Shown: positions 53,093 to 62,595, counted from the stretch's first letter. The stretch: 64,000 nt of DNA from Halalkalibacter nanhaiisediminis (GCF_007830185.1 NZ_VLKZ01000005.1:78605-142604), one strand, 5' to 3'. Numbers and translations: made by a program. Notes: generated by a model not told the origin, from the letters alone.

Positions 53093-53215
53093 GAAGGTCA
53101 AAGTGTGACCTTATGAGATAGCCTTTTTTTGTATGAAAATTGGTTCGTTTCTAGTTGGATAGAAAAAGAATCATGCTGTTTCATTCTAGGTTGAGAGTAG
53201 AAGCTCATAATAGTT

Positions 53216-53401
53216 TTAATTGGAAATCTTTTTCATGACCTTCGTAACAAGATGAAAGACAACCCCTGCAAAAAGACCGATAGCAAGTGCACCAGCAATC
53301 GTCATCAAAAGATTTTGAGATTCCGTATTAGTGTAATCAAGTAACGCAAGTAGTAAAAAGATCCCTGTTGGAATGTAATAATAGGATAATACTTTTTTCA
53401 T
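53216..53401 (-). CDS. small two-helix membrane protein
   Basis: The 61-residue protein has two hydrophobic helices (~7-25 and ~32-52) and a basic end (KVMKKISN). GAGGAGC lies 7-8 bases before the ATG. I do not recognise a named family. It stands alone between the repeat copy and yhaX, on the opposite strand. Confidence 0.7.
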   Translation of the reverse strand: MKKVLSYYYIPTGIFLLLALLDYTNTESQNLLMTIAGALAIGLFAGVVFHLVTKVMKKISN

Positions 53402-53587
53402 TTTTTTTGCTCCTCATAATAGGATTGCACTGTCGTATAAGTATATGAAACATTCCTTTTCTCGTCTAGTTCTGATATAAAAGCAATTGTTCTAATAGAA
53501 GAAAAAACGTCATAAGCTAGTGGAGAGTAGCATGCCTATATCAGGCTGCCAGGTAAAGGACAACGAGAACAAGGGGGACATGTGACG

Positions 53588-54430
53588 ATGCGATACAGAT
53601 TACTAGCCTTAAATGTTGACGGCACTATTCTAAGAGCTAATTCAAAAATAAGTAGACAAACAAAGGATGCAATTGAATACGTCAAAGATAAAGGTGTATA
53701 TGTGACACTTGCAACAGCAAGACCTTTTCCTTCAGCAAAAAAATTGGCAAAAACTTTAAAAATTGATGGTTGTCTGATTACGAGTGACGGAGCATATGTC
53801 TCATCGTCGCTTGAAGAACCAGTGTTTGTGAGGAGGATAAAGGAAGAAAAGGCCCTTCAGATCGTGGATATTCTTGAGCAGTATCATTGTCATGTTCGTG
53901 TCTTACACGAGTCTTATTCTATTGGAAATAAAGTGAGCCAGGTTAATAACCTAATCGCAAAAATGACAATTGGTATAGGTGACCCGCTCTTTTACCCGAT
54001 TACATTTGTTGATTCGGTTGGAGAGCAATTGATCAAAGAGCCAATAGCCCCACCAAAAATACAAGTACAATTTTTCGATCCAAAAGAGCAAATAAAAGCA
54101 ATGAACCAGCTTGAGAAAAGAGTGAGAGGGATTAACATCATTTCATCTGCACCTGGTCGATTTGACTTTGTACATGAAGGAGTGTCAAAGGCAAGAGGAT
54201 TACAAGCACTAGGACAGCACTTAGGTATTCAAGCAAATGAGATGGTTGCGATAGGAGCTAATGATAATGATGTCGACATGATTTCACAAGTAGGTCTAGG
54301 TGTGGCGATGGGGAATGCGACTCAAGCAGTTAAAAATGTTGCGGACTGGTTAACTCGTTCAAATGAGCAAGACGGGGTCTCCTATATGATTCGTGAGGTG
54401 TTTCGTAAGCAGCATCGTGTGCGAGTATAA
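53588..54430 (+). CDS. yhaX: HAD-superfamily (Cof-type) protein YhaX with altered catalytic motifs
   Basis: ATG 53588 is 8 bases after AGGGGGA. The 280-residue protein has the Cof-type HAD fold, but motif I reads ALNVDGTI: the nucleophilic first Asp of DxDGT is Asn (AAT). Motif II (LATARPFPSAK) and the motif III Lys (VSKARGL, ~205) are present. Motif IV, normally GDxxND, reads GANDND, so its first Asp is Ala. Phosphatase activity is therefore doubtful. In B. subtilis YhaX is a sporulation/stress-linked HAD protein; neighbours yhzC and yhaQP support the name. A terminator follows. Confidence 0.85.
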   Translation: MRYRLLALNVDGTILRANSKISRQTKDAIEYVKDKGVYVTLATARPFPSAKKLAKTLKIDGCLITSDGAYVSSSLEEPVFVRRIKEEKALQIVDILEQYHCHVRVLHESYSIGNKVSQVNNLIAKMTIGIGDPLFYPITFVDSVGEQLIKEPIAPPKIQVQFFDPKEQIKAMNQLEKRVRGINIISSAPGRFDFVHEGVSKARGLQALGQHLGIQANEMVAIGANDNDVDMISQVGLGVAMGNATQAVKNVADWLTRSNEQDGVSYMIREVFRKQHRVRV

Positions 54431-54471
54431 AAGAAAGAGGACAGTTCCCATATGGAGCTGTCCTCTCTTTG
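54430..54471. terminator. bidirectional terminator between yhaX and yhzC
   Basis: AAAGAAAGAGGACAG and CTGTCCTCTCTTT pair with inner TCC/GGA, between convergent genes. Confidence 0.88.
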
Positions 54472-54473
54472 TA

Positions 54474-54656
54474 TTAACGATGAAATAATAGAAGCTTTCC
54501 TGATCGTGTCATGCGGTGGGTATGTTCACTGTAATTGTTTTCAGCTAGCTTCTGCATGCCAATTTGTTTAGCAACTGTATCATTTTCGGCTTCAAAACGT
54601 TCTTCAAATACCATTTCTCCTGTCGATTCAAAAACAGTAAGTGTGTATTCGCACAT
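54474..54656 (-). CDS. yhzC: small protein YhzC-like
   Basis: ATG 54656 follows GAGGTGAGG; the upstream extension to 54731 has no ribosome site. The 60-residue product starts MCEYTLTVFESTGEMVFEE and ends TRSGKLLLFHR, the pattern of the short YhzC proteins of Bacillus. Function is unknown. Confidence 0.75.
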   Translation of the reverse strand: MCEYTLTVFESTGEMVFEERFEAENDTVAKQIGMQKLAENNYSEHTHRMTRSGKLLLFHR

Positions 54657-54915
54657 CAACCTCACCTCAATTATGACTTTATCTCTAGTGTAAATTGAAG
54701 CGTTTACAGGATCAAGTGAAAAAAATTTCAAATTAACTGTCTAAACAGAAGACATTTTCAAAACGGAGGTAAGTTTTTCACGAGCAGGCATTGAAATTGA
54801 TTCGGACCAACGAATGCAGCTTAGTGAAATCTTAACGTATTTACTAAAAAATTGAAACGAAAACAAGTTGTATCCGTAGTAGTAATAGGTGAGAAAAGAA
54901 AGTGAGGGGAAGCTA

Positions 54916-55815
54916 ATGACTCTTGAAATCAATAATGTGACTAAACGCTTTGGTTCTTTTCATGCTGTGGATCATTTAACACTACAGATTCCACCAGGAG
55001 AAATGTTTGGCATGTTAGGTGCAAATGGTGCAGGAAAAACGACGACATTTCGAATGCTACTAGGGTTATTACAGCCATCAGAGGGAACGATTACTTGGGC
55101 TGGTGAAGAAATTACGTATCAGAGGACAAACGTAGTCGGTTATTTACCCGAGGAAAGAGGTTTATATCCAAAATTGAAAGTGAAAGACCAATTAATTTAT
55201 CTTGGACGATTAAAAGGGATGGAGAAAAAATCTATTCTTATTGAAATGGAGAAGTGGCTTGAGAAATTTAAGGTTCCTGATTATGCAAATAAAAGAATTG
55301 AAGAGCTATCAAAAGGAAACCAACAAAAAATCCAATTTATTGCATCGGTCATTCATCGGCCTGAATTGCTCATCCTCGATGAACCATTTAGTGGATTAGA
55401 TCCAGTTAACGTCGAGTTGTTGAAAGAAGCTGTGATTGAATTGAAACAAAAAGGGACGACGATTGTTTTCTCCAGTCATCGCATGGAGCATGTGGAAGAG
55501 CTGTGTCAGCATCTGTGTATTCTTCATCATGGGAAACTAGTTGTTAATGGGAACTTACGAGAGATTAAGAGATCGTTTGGGAAGAAAAATGTTGTCATTC
55601 AAGCAGATTATGATTTGTCCTCGCTTGCCAATCAGGTAGGAGTTTTAAAATACCATGCAACAGCAGAGGGCGTTCGTTTACAGGTTCAGGATGAAGGTGT
55701 GGCTAAAGAGCTTTTTACTCATATTGCAGCCAAGGGCTATGCGCGTAAGTTTGAAGTGGAAGAACCGAGTCTTCATGATATTTTCATAGAAAAGGTTGGG
55801 ACAACTTATGCGTAA
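54916..55815 (+). CDS. yhaQ: ABC transporter ATP-binding protein YhaQ (NatA-like)
   Basis: ATG 54916 follows GAGGGG. The 299-residue protein has Walker A GANGAGKTTT (~37-46), signature LSKGNQQKIQ (~131), Walker B LLILDEPFSGLDPV (~150) and the C-terminal extension of the NatA/CcmA-like exporters with DUF4162-type sequence. Together with the ABC-2 permease that overlaps it by 8 bases it forms a YhaQP exporter; related NatAB exports Na+. The true substrate is not known. Confidence 0.9.
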   Translation: MTLEINNVTKRFGSFHAVDHLTLQIPPGEMFGMLGANGAGKTTTFRMLLGLLQPSEGTITWAGEEITYQRTNVVGYLPEERGLYPKLKVKDQLIYLGRLKGMEKKSILIEMEKWLEKFKVPDYANKRIEELSKGNQQKIQFIASVIHRPELLILDEPFSGLDPVNVELLKEAVIELKQKGTTIVFSSHRMEHVEELCQHLCILHHGKLVVNGNLREIKRSFGKKNVVIQADYDLSSLANQVGVLKYHATAEGVRLQVQDEGVAKELFTHIAAKGYARKFEVEEPSLHDIFIEKVGTTYA

Positions 55816-57076
55816 TTTTTGGATTATTGCTTTCCATACGTATTTAAATCGACTGTTAACGAAAACCTTTCTCTTCACAACCATCATCACGCTATTATTT
55901 GTTCTCTTTTTTATGAACATGGATCGTCTTTTCATGATGTTTGAAAGTGATGCAGAAAGTGAAATGACTCAAATTGTTGTTGTTGATGAAACGAATAAAA
56001 TGTATGCTCTACTTGAAGAGCAAATGGCGCCTTTTTCTGAACGGCTTCAGCTTATAAATTCACAAGAATCCTCTGAGCAAGCTAAGCAAGATATTACTGA
56101 TGGTATTTATGATGCCGCTTTAGTGATTTCAAATGATGAGGATCAAAACATCAGAGGCATGTATTTCTCAGATTCCTTAACACAAACGTTTGCTCCTAGA
56201 CAATTAGAACAAGCACTTCAACATATTAAAGAAACACAGAAGACAGTGGAACTTGGGTTAAGTGAGGCAGAACTTGAGCAAATTTACACCCCAATTGCTT
56301 TCGATTTATCAACGGTCAGTGAAGGGGCAAAATCTGAAGATGAAATCATGCAAGCGCAATCCATTGTCTATATTTTATTGTTCATTATTTATATTTCTGT
56401 GTTAATATTTGGAAACATGATTGCGACTGAAATTGCAACTGAAAAATCCTCAAGAGTAATGGAGATACTTGTTTCTAGTGTTTCTCCTATCACCCAAATG
56501 TTTGGGAAGATCGTTGGGATTGGTTTACTGGCTCTGACCCAGTATGGGATCCTATTTTTAGTTGGACTCGGGAATATCCTGTTAAGGTCAAGTGGATCTA
56601 GTGAAGAGGGAGAGCTGCTAAGCGATTTGATTAATCAGAATATCCCTTTGAACTTGATTGGGTATGCGATCGTATTCTTCATCCTTGGCTATTTTCTATA
56701 TGCTACACTCGCAGCTACTCTCGGATCTTTAGTCAGTCGTATTGAGGATGTCAATCAAATGCTTGGTCCAGTTAACTTTCTTGTTATTGGTGCTTTCTTT
56801 ATTGCTATGTTTGGACTAAATGCTCCAGAGTCTACGATCGTAACTATTAGCTCGTATATTCCGTTTTTTGCTCCAATGCTGATGTTTTTAAGGGTTGGTA
56901 TTTTAAATATTCCAATTTGGGAAGTCGCACTATCTATAGGGATATTAGTCGCAACAATTATTCTATTAGCAATGATTGGTGCACGAATTTTTAAGGGTGG
57001 TGTTTTAATGTATGGTAAAAGCTCAATCTTAAAAGATATTAAAAAAGCGTTGCAACTATCACGGAATGAAAAATAA
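55808..57076 (+). CDS. yhaP: ABC-2 transporter permease YhaP (NatB-like)
   Basis: ATG 55808 overlaps yhaQ by 8 bases and gives 422 residues, close to B. subtilis YhaP. One N-terminal helix (~18-40), a large extracytoplasmic domain (~45-180) and about five C-terminal helices (~185-400) follow the ABC-2 plan, with ATEIATEKSSRVMEILVSSVSP (~203-224) as the coupling element. It pairs with YhaQ to expel an unknown substrate, possibly Na+ or a peptide. Confidence 0.9.
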   Translation: MRNFWIIAFHTYLNRLLTKTFLFTTIITLLFVLFFMNMDRLFMMFESDAESEMTQIVVVDETNKMYALLEEQMAPFSERLQLINSQESSEQAKQDITDGIYDAALVISNDEDQNIRGMYFSDSLTQTFAPRQLEQALQHIKETQKTVELGLSEAELEQIYTPIAFDLSTVSEGAKSEDEIMQAQSIVYILLFIIYISVLIFGNMIATEIATEKSSRVMEILVSSVSPITQMFGKIVGIGLLALTQYGILFLVGLGNILLRSSGSSEEGELLSDLINQNIPLNLIGYAIVFFILGYFLYATLAATLGSLVSRIEDVNQMLGPVNFLVIGAFFIAMFGLNAPESTIVTISSYIPFFAPMLMFLRVGILNIPIWEVALSIGILVATIILLAMIGARIFKGGVLMYGKSSILKDIKKALQLSRNEK

Positions 57077-57152
57077 TTAGATAGCGATTTGGTAGGGAAA
57101 TGTTTTTGTGATAAAATAAACACAATGAAGTGAGTAAGGGAGGTGAATGGGG

Positions 57153-57425
57153 ATGCTTGAAATTATTTCGGATATGACGATGCTCTGGGTTAGTGTTGTT
57201 ATGACAGTTTTACTTGTAACTGCTTTTACGAAAGCGAATATTCTCAGAATGGAATGGGAGCTTCGCACGAGTTCAAAAAGACAGATAGTAGATCTTGTTG
57301 AACAAAAACAAATAAATTCATTCCTCATTCCCTTACTGACCAAGCTCTATCGTCCAAAAATTCCTTCTCGTATCGATCATTTGGATCAAGATGAGGAAGG
57401 TCCATCTCTTGTTGTTTATCGATAA
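57153..57425 (+). CDS. small membrane protein upstream of the insertase gene
   Basis: ATG 57153 is 7 bases after GGGAGGTG. The 90-residue protein has one N-terminal membrane helix (~7-28) and a basic then acidic cytoplasmic tail (RPKIPSRIDHLDQDEEG). No family recognised. It ends 25 bases before the YidC-type gene, so the two are probably cotranscribed. Confidence 0.7.
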   Translation: MLEIISDMTMLWVSVVMTVLLVTAFTKANILRMEWELRTSSKRQIVDLVEQKQINSFLIPLLTKLYRPKIPSRIDHLDQDEEGPSLVVYR

Positions 57426-57450
57426 ATGATAACAACAAGGAGGATATTTT

Positions 57451-58218
57451 GTGAAAAAAATTAGTTTGTTGATAATGCTCTTAAGTATAATCATGATTTT
57501 AAGTGCTTGTGGTAGTAGTGGTAATAGCGTACCAATAACAGCAGAAACAGAGGGGATATGGAATCATTTCTTTGTTTATCCACTCTCTTGGCTTATTATT
57601 CAGGTAGCTGAGTTCTTTTATGGTAGTTATGGCTTATCTATTATCGTCGTGACAATTGCACTTCGACTTTTGTTACTTCCACTTATGTTAAAGCAGCAAA
57701 AAAGTAGCCGAGCAATGCAGGAGCTACGACCTGAAATGGAAGCCTTGCAACAAAAATATAAAGATGCAAGCAGCAAAGATCCTAAGAAGCAACAAGAAAT
57801 GCAAAAGGAATTGATGACTTTATACAAATCGCAGGGTGTGAATCCGATGGCAGGGTGTTTACCATTATTTGTTCAACTTCCTGTACTCATGGCTTTTTAC
57901 TTTGCGATTATGCGCACGGAAGAAATTGCAAGGCATACGTTTTTGTGGTTTGATTTAGGACAACCAGATCCTCTTTATTTGCTTCCTTTTATAGCGGGAG
58001 CGACGACGTTTTTACAAATGAAATTAACTTCTGCCCAGTTGAATGATCAAATGAAAATAATTATGTATATTATGCCAGTGATGATTATCGTCGCAGGTTT
58101 ATCTTTACCTTCCGCCCTTTCATTATATTGGGTAGTAGGAAACGTGTTTATGATTATCCAAACATACTTCACTGTAACGAGAGCTGAGAAGAAGACTTCA
58201 TTAATTTCTAGAAGCTAA
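57451..58218 (+). CDS. yidC: YidC/Oxa1-family membrane protein insertase (SpoIIIJ/YqjG type)
   Basis: GTG start after AAGGAGG. The 255-residue product has a lipoprotein signal with the lipobox LSAC and acylated Cys near residue 24, then five membrane segments of the Oxa1 fold: [12 protein letters not shown] (~50), [14 protein letters not shown] with the conserved groove Arg near 73, [19 protein letters not shown] (~136-154), and two C-terminal helices with [13 protein letters not shown] (~214-226). A charged coiled region (~82-118) lies between. It inserts and folds membrane proteins. Bacilli carry two paralogues; which one this is cannot be told from context. Confidence 0.92.
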   Translation: MKKISLLIMLLSIIMILSACGSSGNSVPITAETEGIWNHFFVYPLSWLIIQVAEFFYGSYGLSIIVVTIALRLLLLPLMLKQQKSSRAMQELRPEMEALQQKYKDASSKDPKKQQEMQKELMTLYKSQGVNPMAGCLPLFVQLPVLMAFYFAIMRTEEIARHTFLWFDLGQPDPLYLLPFIAGATTFLQMKLTSAQLNDQMKIIMYIMPVMIIVAGLSLPSALSLYWVVGNVFMIIQTYFTVTRAEKKTSLISRS

Positions 58219-58240
58219 GAAAGATAAAATAATATAGATT

Positions 58241-58275
58241 AAGCATTGTAGGACTGTATTCTACAATGCTTTTTT
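58241..58275 (+). terminator. terminator of the insertase gene
   Basis: AAGCATTGTAG and CTACAATGCTT form a perfect stem followed by TTTT; the T tail is again the first part of a repeat copy (58270). Confidence 0.9.
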
Positions 58276-58430
58276 GAAGATAAGAAAGCATAAAATTCGA
58301 TAAAGTCTAGCGTAAGCAGTCTAGCCGTCCAAGGTTGCTTCAGCCAGTAAATGGTTACCCGAAACCTGGCAACACATTGAGAGACTTCCAGTACTTTTAG
58401 CTCGCTGACGAGGCGTTTTCGCTTTTCTTA
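58270..58430 (+). repeat. intergenic repeat, copy 2 (longer form)
   Basis: It shares the first 32 bases plus GTCTAGC with the copy at 53016 and the final GCTTTTCTTA. The middle (58312-58420) differs and is longer, 161 bases in total. No gene is seen in it. Confidence 0.75.
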
Positions 58431-58499
58431 AGCAAGTTTAATCCGCGTTCACCCATTTTATCCTTCTTGAATAAGGTAGTGTTGTAAAGGAGGTATTGA

Positions 58500-58886
58500 A
58501 TGATGAACCAAGCACAACAAATGAAAATGCAATGTCAGAACTATGTGAATCAACCTGTACAGCTGCAGGTACATGGACAGTCAGGATATAGTGGAATCAT
58601 TGAGCATGTTGATGATGAAAATGTCTATTTAATGGTTCCAGTTGATGAAAGTGGTCAATATATTGATCTAGTTGAACTGATGAATGGCTATCATCCCATA
58701 AATAAACAAGCGGGCGAGCAGTCTACTTTGCCATTGATGGGGCAAGAGATAAATGTTCGAAATGAACGTTACCCATTTTATCCTCCTTATCCACCGTATC
58801 CTTATTATCCTTATCCACGTCCAAGGGGATGGGGGAGATTAATCTTGCCACTTGCTGCTCTTACTGCTCTTGCTGTGCTTATATAA
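58500..58886 (+). CDS. hypothetical protein with Pro/Tyr-rich segment and C-terminal membrane helix
   Basis: AAGGAGG lies 6 bases before the ATG. The 128-residue protein has an N-terminal small beta domain (~15-50, QPVQLQVHGQSGYSGIIEHV, with the look of an Sm/SH3-like barrel), a Pro/Tyr-rich segment (~91-110) and a hydrophobic end (~112-128). I do not know the family; spore-coat or membrane association are guesses. A weak terminator follows. Confidence 0.7.
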   Translation: MMNQAQQMKMQCQNYVNQPVQLQVHGQSGYSGIIEHVDDENVYLMVPVDESGQYIDLVELMNGYHPINKQAGEQSTLPLMGQEINVRNERYPFYPPYPPYPYYPYPRPRGWGRLILPLAALTALAVLI

Positions 58887-58892
58887 TAAAAT

Positions 58893-58940
58893 GAAAGAAA
58901 GGGACTTTGGCTGTGATAGTCTTGTCCCTCCTTTTTAAAT
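58893..58940 (+). terminator. probable terminator after the Pro/Tyr-rich gene
   Basis: AAAGGGAC pairs with GTCCCTCCTTT across a long loop, followed by TTT. Confidence 0.5.
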
Positions 58941-59178
58941 TTTTTGAGATGCATAAGTGAGTATTATCTAGAACTTACCCGGGAAATAGCTTTAAAATGA
59001 GAAAAAAGAAAAGAAAACGAGAGAGAAAGCAGTGATTTTATGAAAAATAGTGTAAAGATTCATAACTTCTATCGTAAATAGCAGGAAACTCGTTTCAGCA
59101 AGGAAAATACGTTACAATACTTAAAGAAACATTTAAAAATAAAATGATCTTTGTATATATAGAAGGAGGAATAAATCA

Positions 59179-59862
59179 ATGAACCAATATCACGTTTATC
59201 TTGTTGAAGATGAAGAAAACTTATCTGAAATTTTAAAAGCTTATTTAGAAAAAGAGGGTTGGGATGTACGGGTGTTTAATGATGGTGATGCTGCCCATGA
59301 AGCGATAGGGGACAAGCCTCATTTATGGATTCTTGACATTATGTTACCTGGTACAGACGGATATCAATTATTAAAAGGAATCAAAGAAGAAACAGATACA
59401 CCTGTTATCTTTATTTCAGCTCGTGATCAAGATTTAGACCGGGTGTTAGGTCTTGAAATGGGTAGTGATGATTATTTAGCCAAACCATTCTTGCCACAAG
59501 AGCTAGTTATTCGAGCAAAAAAATTGTTAAATCGTGTGTATGGCTCTTCGACACAAGATCAAAAGAAAATTGAATTAAATCAATATACAATTGATCCAAT
59601 CGGTCGAACGGTCATTGATGAAGAAGCAGAGGACGATCAGCTTGTTGATTTAACAACAAAAGAAATGGATCTTATTTTACTCTTAACGGGTGAAATTGGA
59701 AAAGCGTTCTCAAGAGAGATTATTATTGAACATGTCTGGGGCGAAAATTATTTTGGTTCAGAACGTGCTGTTGACGATGTTGTGCGACGTGTGCGTAAGA
59801 AAATGCCACGTATCCACTTAGAAACACTTTATGGATATGGGTACCGGGTTCTGTCTTCATGA
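59179..59862 (+). CDS. cssR: response regulator CssR (secretion/heat stress)
   Basis: The 227-residue OmpR-type regulator matches B. subtilis CssR along its length (YLVEDEENLSEILKAYLEKEGW, HLWILDIMLPGTDGY with D53, FISARDQDLDRVLGLEMGS, VDDVVRRVRKKMP). CssRS senses misfolded secreted proteins and induces the surface proteases htrA and htrB. AGAAGGAGGAATAAATCA precedes the ATG. It overlaps cssS by 4 bases. htrA is not in the window. Confidence 0.92.
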   Translation: MNQYHVYLVEDEENLSEILKAYLEKEGWDVRVFNDGDAAHEAIGDKPHLWILDIMLPGTDGYQLLKGIKEETDTPVIFISARDQDLDRVLGLEMGSDDYLAKPFLPQELVIRAKKLLNRVYGSSTQDQKKIELNQYTIDPIGRTVIDEEAEDDQLVDLTTKEMDLILLLTGEIGKAFSREIIIEHVWGENYFGSERAVDDVVRRVRKKMPRIHLETLYGYGYRVLSS

Positions 59863-61247
59863 TCAAGGTTAATTTAACGCAACGGATTTGGCTTGCGTTT
59901 ATTTCATTAATTGTGTTAGTTTGTCTTTCTATTATTATTATTTATCCCATTTCCATTGAAGGCGCGTTAACAGATGAAACATATCGAATCATTGAACAAG
60001 AACAATACCGCTATGCCTATCCGCTTCTAGACTTAATTAATCCGCAAAGAAATGAGCTTGATTTCGTTGAAAGGCGTGAAGCTGGATCGGTGGGGCACTT
60101 TTTCATATATGATACGCTTGGACGAACTCCTGCTGGGGTAGCACTGCCCCCGACAGAGGTGCTACAAGAAATGGCACAAAATGCTTATCATCAAGAACTT
60201 AATCGTGGTCGCTATGAGATCCAATACGGCGGGGCAACCGTTTTTTATGTCATTGCAAAGGCTCAAATTTCTGGAAGCCCAGCTTACCATATTTCCTATA
60301 TGTGGGATACGTATCGCGATCAAATGGTCAATCGTTTATGGGAACGTCTCATTTATATTCTTTTGATAACAAGTGCTCTTAGTTTACTACCAGCCATTTG
60401 GCTTAAGCATTATTTACGCCAACCACTTATTGTACTTGGAAATCATCTTGAGCAGATCGCCAATCGCGACTGGCAAGAGCCATTGAAGTGGAAGGGTGAT
60501 GAGGATTTTCAACGACTATCCGATCAATTTGAAAAGATGCGGCAGAACTTAAATTTATATGATCGGGCCCAAAAAACATTTATTCAGCATGCGTCACATG
60601 AATTAAAAACACCAATCATGGTCATAAAAAGCTATGCTCATTCCGTTAAGGATGGCATCCTACCTAAGCATAATATGGAGAAGACGATGGATGTCATCAT
60701 CGAAGAAGCGAATCGTATGGAACGACGTGTTATTGACATGTTGTATTATACAAAGCTCGATTCTCTTAAAGAAGAAACGCCAAAGCATGAGGAGATTGTT
60801 TTTGGAGAAGTAGCTTTTCAAATTGAAGAACGCTTCCGTGTACAGCGTGAGGATGTGAGAATTTTAGTTGAAGGAGCCGAAATAAAGCTGAAAGGTGATC
60901 GAGAGCAGCTTGAGGTATTGCTTGAAAATTTAGTTGAGAATGCGCTTCGTTATGCAATTGATACGATCTGGATAAGGGCAACATTAACAGATGAGCATGT
61001 GAAAATTACTGTTGAAAATAATGGGGACCATATCCCATCTCATGACCTGCCACAGCTTTTTAACCCGTTCTATAAAGGGAGTAAAGGTAAGTTTGGTCTT
61101 GGTCTTGCTATTGTGAAGCGAATTTCAGAACTGCATGGTGGTTTTCCAAAGGTTGAAAATAGTGATGTAGGAGTTAAGTTCACCATTAGTTTTCCAAAGG
61201 CGGAAGAACCAAATGTAAAAATACGTAAGCGAGAAAAGAAGATGTAG
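59859..61247 (+). CDS. cssS: sensor histidine kinase CssS
   Basis: The 462-residue kinase has two membrane helices (~12-33 and ~162-185), a ~125-residue extracytoplasmic sensor, HAMP (~186-237), HisKA with His247 in QHASHELKTP, and a HATPase with ENLVENALRYA, N box, GSKGKFGLGLAIVKRISELHG. It starts inside cssR (ATGA overlap). As the partner of CssR it should detect unfolded exported proteins. The YidC-type insertase and YhgE encoded nearby are envelope genes but no direct link is shown. Confidence 0.91.
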   Translation: MIKVNLTQRIWLAFISLIVLVCLSIIIIYPISIEGALTDETYRIIEQEQYRYAYPLLDLINPQRNELDFVERREAGSVGHFFIYDTLGRTPAGVALPPTEVLQEMAQNAYHQELNRGRYEIQYGGATVFYVIAKAQISGSPAYHISYMWDTYRDQMVNRLWERLIYILLITSALSLLPAIWLKHYLRQPLIVLGNHLEQIANRDWQEPLKWKGDEDFQRLSDQFEKMRQNLNLYDRAQKTFIQHASHELKTPIMVIKSYAHSVKDGILPKHNMEKTMDVIIEEANRMERRVIDMLYYTKLDSLKEETPKHEEIVFGEVAFQIEERFRVQREDVRILVEGAEIKLKGDREQLEVLLENLVENALRYAIDTIWIRATLTDEHVKITVENNGDHIPSHDLPQLFNPFYKGSKGKFGLGLAIVKRISELHGGFPKVENSDVGVKFTISFPKAEEPNVKIRKREKKM

Positions 61248-61266
61248 GAATGCATCTTCTTTTTTC
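61234..61266 (+). terminator. terminator of cssRS
   Basis: AAAAGAAGATG and CATCTTCTTTT pair around an 8-base loop with a T tail; the left arm includes the cssS stop codon. Confidence 0.85.
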
Positions 61267-61392
61267 GTGGATAATAAAGTAATAACAATTTTGTCAATTG
61301 ATTTTACTACCATTATTAATAAGTGGCGCAAAAATCTAATGTCTACTATAATTATTTCGTAATCCTAAAGAAAATAAAAAGAAGGTTAGCAT

Positions 61393-62595
61393 ATGAAAAG
61401 TAAAGAATTTAAGCCGTTGTTCATGCTCATGATTAATATGTTTGTCATTATGATGGGGATTGGGTTAGTTATTCCGATTTTGCCTTACTATGTTGAAGCA
61501 TTTGGAGCAACGAGTATGGAACTTGGACTTTTGATTGCAGTATTTTCGTTTATGCAATTTTTGTTAGCACCTGTGTGGGGAAAATTGTCAGATAAATATG
61601 GTCGCAAGCCACTGATTGCGATTGGGATGTTTGGCTTTGCTGGTGCGGAATTTATATTTGCTTTTGCAACAGACTTATGGATGCTGTTTTTATCACGAAT
61701 ATTAGCGGGTTCATTTGGCTCAGCCATTATGCCTGCAGCGATGGCATATGTATCAGATCGAACAACTCTTGAACGTAGAGGACATGGAATGGGGATGCTT
61801 GGAGCTGCGATGTCACTTGGGATTGTCGTTGGTCCTGGAGTTGGAGGCTGGTTAGCTGAAATTAGTTTGGCTACACCGTTTTTATTTGCAGGAATTGCAG
61901 CGACTGTTGCTGGTATTATTTCATTATTGATTTTACCAGAATCATTAACAGCAGATAAACGCCAAGAGCTTGCACAAACTGTTGATAATTCTAATCAATT
62001 CATACAAATGTGGCATGCGCTGAAAAGTCCAGTTGGTTTTCTCTTACTCCTCGTTTTTGGATTGAGTTTTGGTTTAGCAAATTTCCAGACAATCTTTGGT
62101 ATGTATGCTCTTCATCAATTCGGGTATTCACCTTCTCAAGTTGGTTTTATTATGGTTCTTGTAGGGGTAATTGGAGCGATTGCACAAGGAGGGTTAGTTG
62201 GTAGACTAACGGAAAGATTCGGGGATGAACGGGTTGTTCTCGCTGCTCTGCTGTTAAGTGGTATTGGCTATATTGTCATGATGCTGGCCTTTGATTTTAT
62301 TACAGTCATTGTAACGACCTGTATTTTCTTTCTCGGTAATTCGATCTTACGTCCAGCTGTTAATACGATGATTTCTAAGCTTGCGGGTGAAAGACAGGGA
62401 ATGATCATGGGCTTAAATAACTCCTTCTTAAGCTTAGGAAATGTTGCAGGTGCCTTAGTCGCAGGATTAGTATTCGAGTTAAATATGTACCTTCCATACA
62501 GCGTGGGAGCTTTAACAATGTTTGTTTTAATGGGTGCTACGATTTATTGGTTATCTAAGCGACAAGCAAAGCAAACAATCCGTTCTACTGTCTAA
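61393..62595 (+). CDS. MFS multidrug efflux transporter, DHA1 (NorA/TetA-like) family
   Basis: The 400-residue protein has 12 membrane helices and drug:H+ antiporter motifs: motif A GKLSDKYGRKPLI (~63-75), motif B LSRILAGSFGSA (~99-110) and motif C GIVVGPGVGGWLAE (~138-151). AGAAGGTTAGCAT precedes the ATG. Substrate range is unknown. No regulator gene lies beside it. Confidence 0.88.
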   Translation: MKSKEFKPLFMLMINMFVIMMGIGLVIPILPYYVEAFGATSMELGLLIAVFSFMQFLLAPVWGKLSDKYGRKPLIAIGMFGFAGAEFIFAFATDLWMLFLSRILAGSFGSAIMPAAMAYVSDRTTLERRGHGMGMLGAAMSLGIVVGPGVGGWLAEISLATPFLFAGIAATVAGIISLLILPESLTADKRQELAQTVDNSNQFIQMWHALKSPVGFLLLLVFGLSFGLANFQTIFGMYALHQFGYSPSQVGFIMVLVGVIGAIAQGGLVGRLTERFGDERVVLAALLLSGIGYIVMMLAFDFITVIVTTCIFFLGNSILRPAVNTMISKLAGERQGMIMGLNNSFLSLGNVAGALVAGLVFELNMYLPYSVGALTMFVLMGATIYWLSKRQAKQTIRSTV

